A model generated the notes under the pieces. It ran no database searches, was not told the origin of the DNA, and saw only the letters and a program-made list of their open reading frames with translations. Positions 63,008-64,000 of a stretch of DNA of 64,000 nucleotides are shown piece after piece. Position 1 is the first letter of the stretch. Every line of letters begins with the position of its first letter. Origin of the DNA: an uncultured Lachnospiraceae bacterium (GTDB taxonomy: Bacteria; Bacillota; Clostridia; Lachnospirales; Lachnospiraceae); assembly GCA_910577645.1 (NCBI GenBank), contig CAJTOL010000017.1, positions 1 through 64,000 on the forward strand. Reading direction: 5' to 3'. A program made the translations under genes and the position numbers.

Positions 63008-64000
63008 AGCAATGGAGGGAACGAAAAATCCAAAGCAGGGCAGACGCGGCAGAACTGCTTTTAGAAATAATCCGTCCTTTAAAAAAGTATTATAGTGATG
63101 GGAACAGCTGGCTTCATGTAGGAAATACCGGAGTTCATTATGGAGAAAAATCTGCCCGCATGGAAGCCTTTGCCAGAATTTTGTGGGGCCTGGGACCTTT
63201 ATGGTCTCAGGAAAGTCCCACATTGGCCCCGGCTTTAAAAGATGAGATTGAGGAATGGAAAAAGCGCTACCGGATCGGGATAATCCACGGAACCGATCCC
63301 CGGCATCCGGAGTATTGGGGAGATTTGGAAGATTATGACCAAAAAATGGTTGAAATGGCCGCCATTGCATCAGCTGTCAGCCTGTCTCCTCAGATTTTAT
63401 GGGAGCCCCTGGAAGAGTGTCAGAAGGAACGGTTTTGTATTTGGATGAACCAGATTAACACGCATAAGGTACATGCCAATAACTGGAGATTTTTCCGAAT
63501 TCTTGTGAATATGATGTTTCGGATTATTGGGCGTCCCTGGTCCCGTGAAAAGGCGGAGGAAGACTGGGCCGTGATTACAGAGTGCTATGAGGGTGACGGC
63601 TGGTATCATGACGGAAACAGCGGACAATTGGATTATTATATTGCCTTCGCAATGCATTTTTATGGGCTTGTCTATGCCAGATTGATGGAAAAAGAAGATC
63701 CTGACAATTGTCTCATATTGAGAGAACGCGGAAAACAATTTGCACAGGATTTTATGTATTGGTTTGACACAGGGGGACGAGAACTGCCCTATGGACGGAG
63801 TCTTACCTATCGCTTTGCTCACGGCGCCTTTTTTTCCGCCCTTGCTTTTGCCTGTGACGACGGTCTGGAATATGGGATTTTACGGCATTTAGCTGTAAGC
63901 AATCTGAAAGAATGGATTTGCCGCCCCATATTTGATAACGGAGGCGTACTTAGTGTAGGATATGGTTATCCCAATCTATTTATGAGTGAACGATACAATG
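63001..64000 (+). CDS. DUF2264 protein, 3' end outside the window
   Basis: ATG 63001 overlaps the stop of the previous gene (GTATGCTAG) and an AGGAGG lies 8-15 bases upstream; 333 codons are open up to the window edge. The N-terminal LLLEIIRPLKKYYSDGNSWL, MEAFARILWGLGPLW and VHANNWRFFRILVNMMFR are the DUF2264 pattern. GEGDGWYHD-type and QLDYYIAFAMHFYGL stretches follow. DUF2264 proteins are alpha-helical barrels found with polysaccharide-use genes. The function within this uronate operon is unknown. Confidence 0.88.
   Translation, partial: MLEQWRERKIQSRADAAELLLEIIRPLKKYYSDGNSWLHVGNTGVHYGEKSARMEAFARILWGLGPLWSQESPTLAPALKDEIEEWKKRYRIGIIHGTDPRHPEYWGDLEDYDQKMVEMAAIASAVSLSPQILWEPLEECQKERFCIWMNQINTHKVHANNWRFFRILVNMMFRIIGRPWSREKAEEDWAVITECYEGDGWYHDGNSGQLDYYIAFAMHFYGLVYARLMEKEDPDNCLILRERGKQFAQDFMYWFDTGGRELPYGRSLTYRFAHGAFFSALAFACDDGLEYGILRHLAVSNLKEWICRPIFDNGGVLSVGYGYPNLFMSERYN

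Overview
The window looks like a chromosome segment of an anaerobic low-to-mid-GC Firmicute, most likely a gut Lachnospiraceae/Clostridium-type organism. The grounds are AGGAGG-type ribosome binding sites, frequent TTG/GTG starts, a fused TAXI-type TRAP transporter, EFR1 ferredoxin, GlpAB/DUF1667-like oxidoreductases, AraC-type membrane sensors with LplABC-like sugar importers, and tRNAs without encoded CCA. This is inference from gene content; no 16S gene is present.

Layout. (1) 1-4.8 kb: the right part of an integrated element next to tRNA-Gly(GCC). It holds a strongly structured RNA-like stretch, an SSB-like protein, a membrane protein, an FtsK/TcpA-like ATPase, a stem-loop whose loop carries TAGTATTAC (the origin nonanucleotide of CRESS-DNA viruses), a broken CRESS-type Rep (HUH endonuclease plus SF3 helicase) and a tyrosine integrase. 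(2) 5-12.5 kb: housekeeping genes: a GlgX-like protein that has lost its catalytic residues, two ABC-F ATPases, ExoA and a nitroreductase. (3) 12.5-27.7 kb: catabolic genes. These are an M24-type protein with degenerate metal ligands, a KDPG aldolase fused to a VOC domain, a flavin reductase, an SDR, an IolB/KduI-like isomerase, a TAXI-TRAP transporter, an AroQ-like protein without the catalytic Tyr, a YheO/DauR-type regulator, a 2-hydroxyacid dehydrogenase, a LarA-like protein and a GlpA/GlpB/DUF1667-like set. Together they suggest import and breakdown of a sugar-acid or cyclitol-like acid, but the substrate cannot be read from sequence. (4) 27.7-31.5 kb: an AT-rich patch with a truncated FtsX-type permease, an ECF sigma/anti-sigma pair and two small regulators. 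(5) 31.5-41.5 kb: a FadR-type regulator, a MATE pump, an EFR1 ferredoxin, a two-gene restriction-modification system with nuclease and methylase fused (BcgI-like layout), HelD and a TfoX-C protein. (6) 41.5-49 kb: a TrxB-like flavoprotein without CxxC, a broken P-loop kinase, and a KAP NTPase plus a 1238-residue uncharacterised protein, which I treat as a candidate defence pair. (7) 49-64 kb: an MFS transporter/LacI regulator, a membrane alpha/beta hydrolase, a truncated second TrxB-like copy, an AraC membrane sensor, and an ABC sugar importer followed by a GH88 hydrolase, an alpha/alpha-barrel protein and a DUF2264 protein cut by the window end.

Across the window a dispersed inverted-repeat family (GGGGATGnnGCAAAATGAA arms) sits after several genes. 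The TrxB-like/AraC-sensor divergent pair has been duplicated, with reciprocal decay of one partner in each copy. Every functional call is from reading the sequence; no database search was run.
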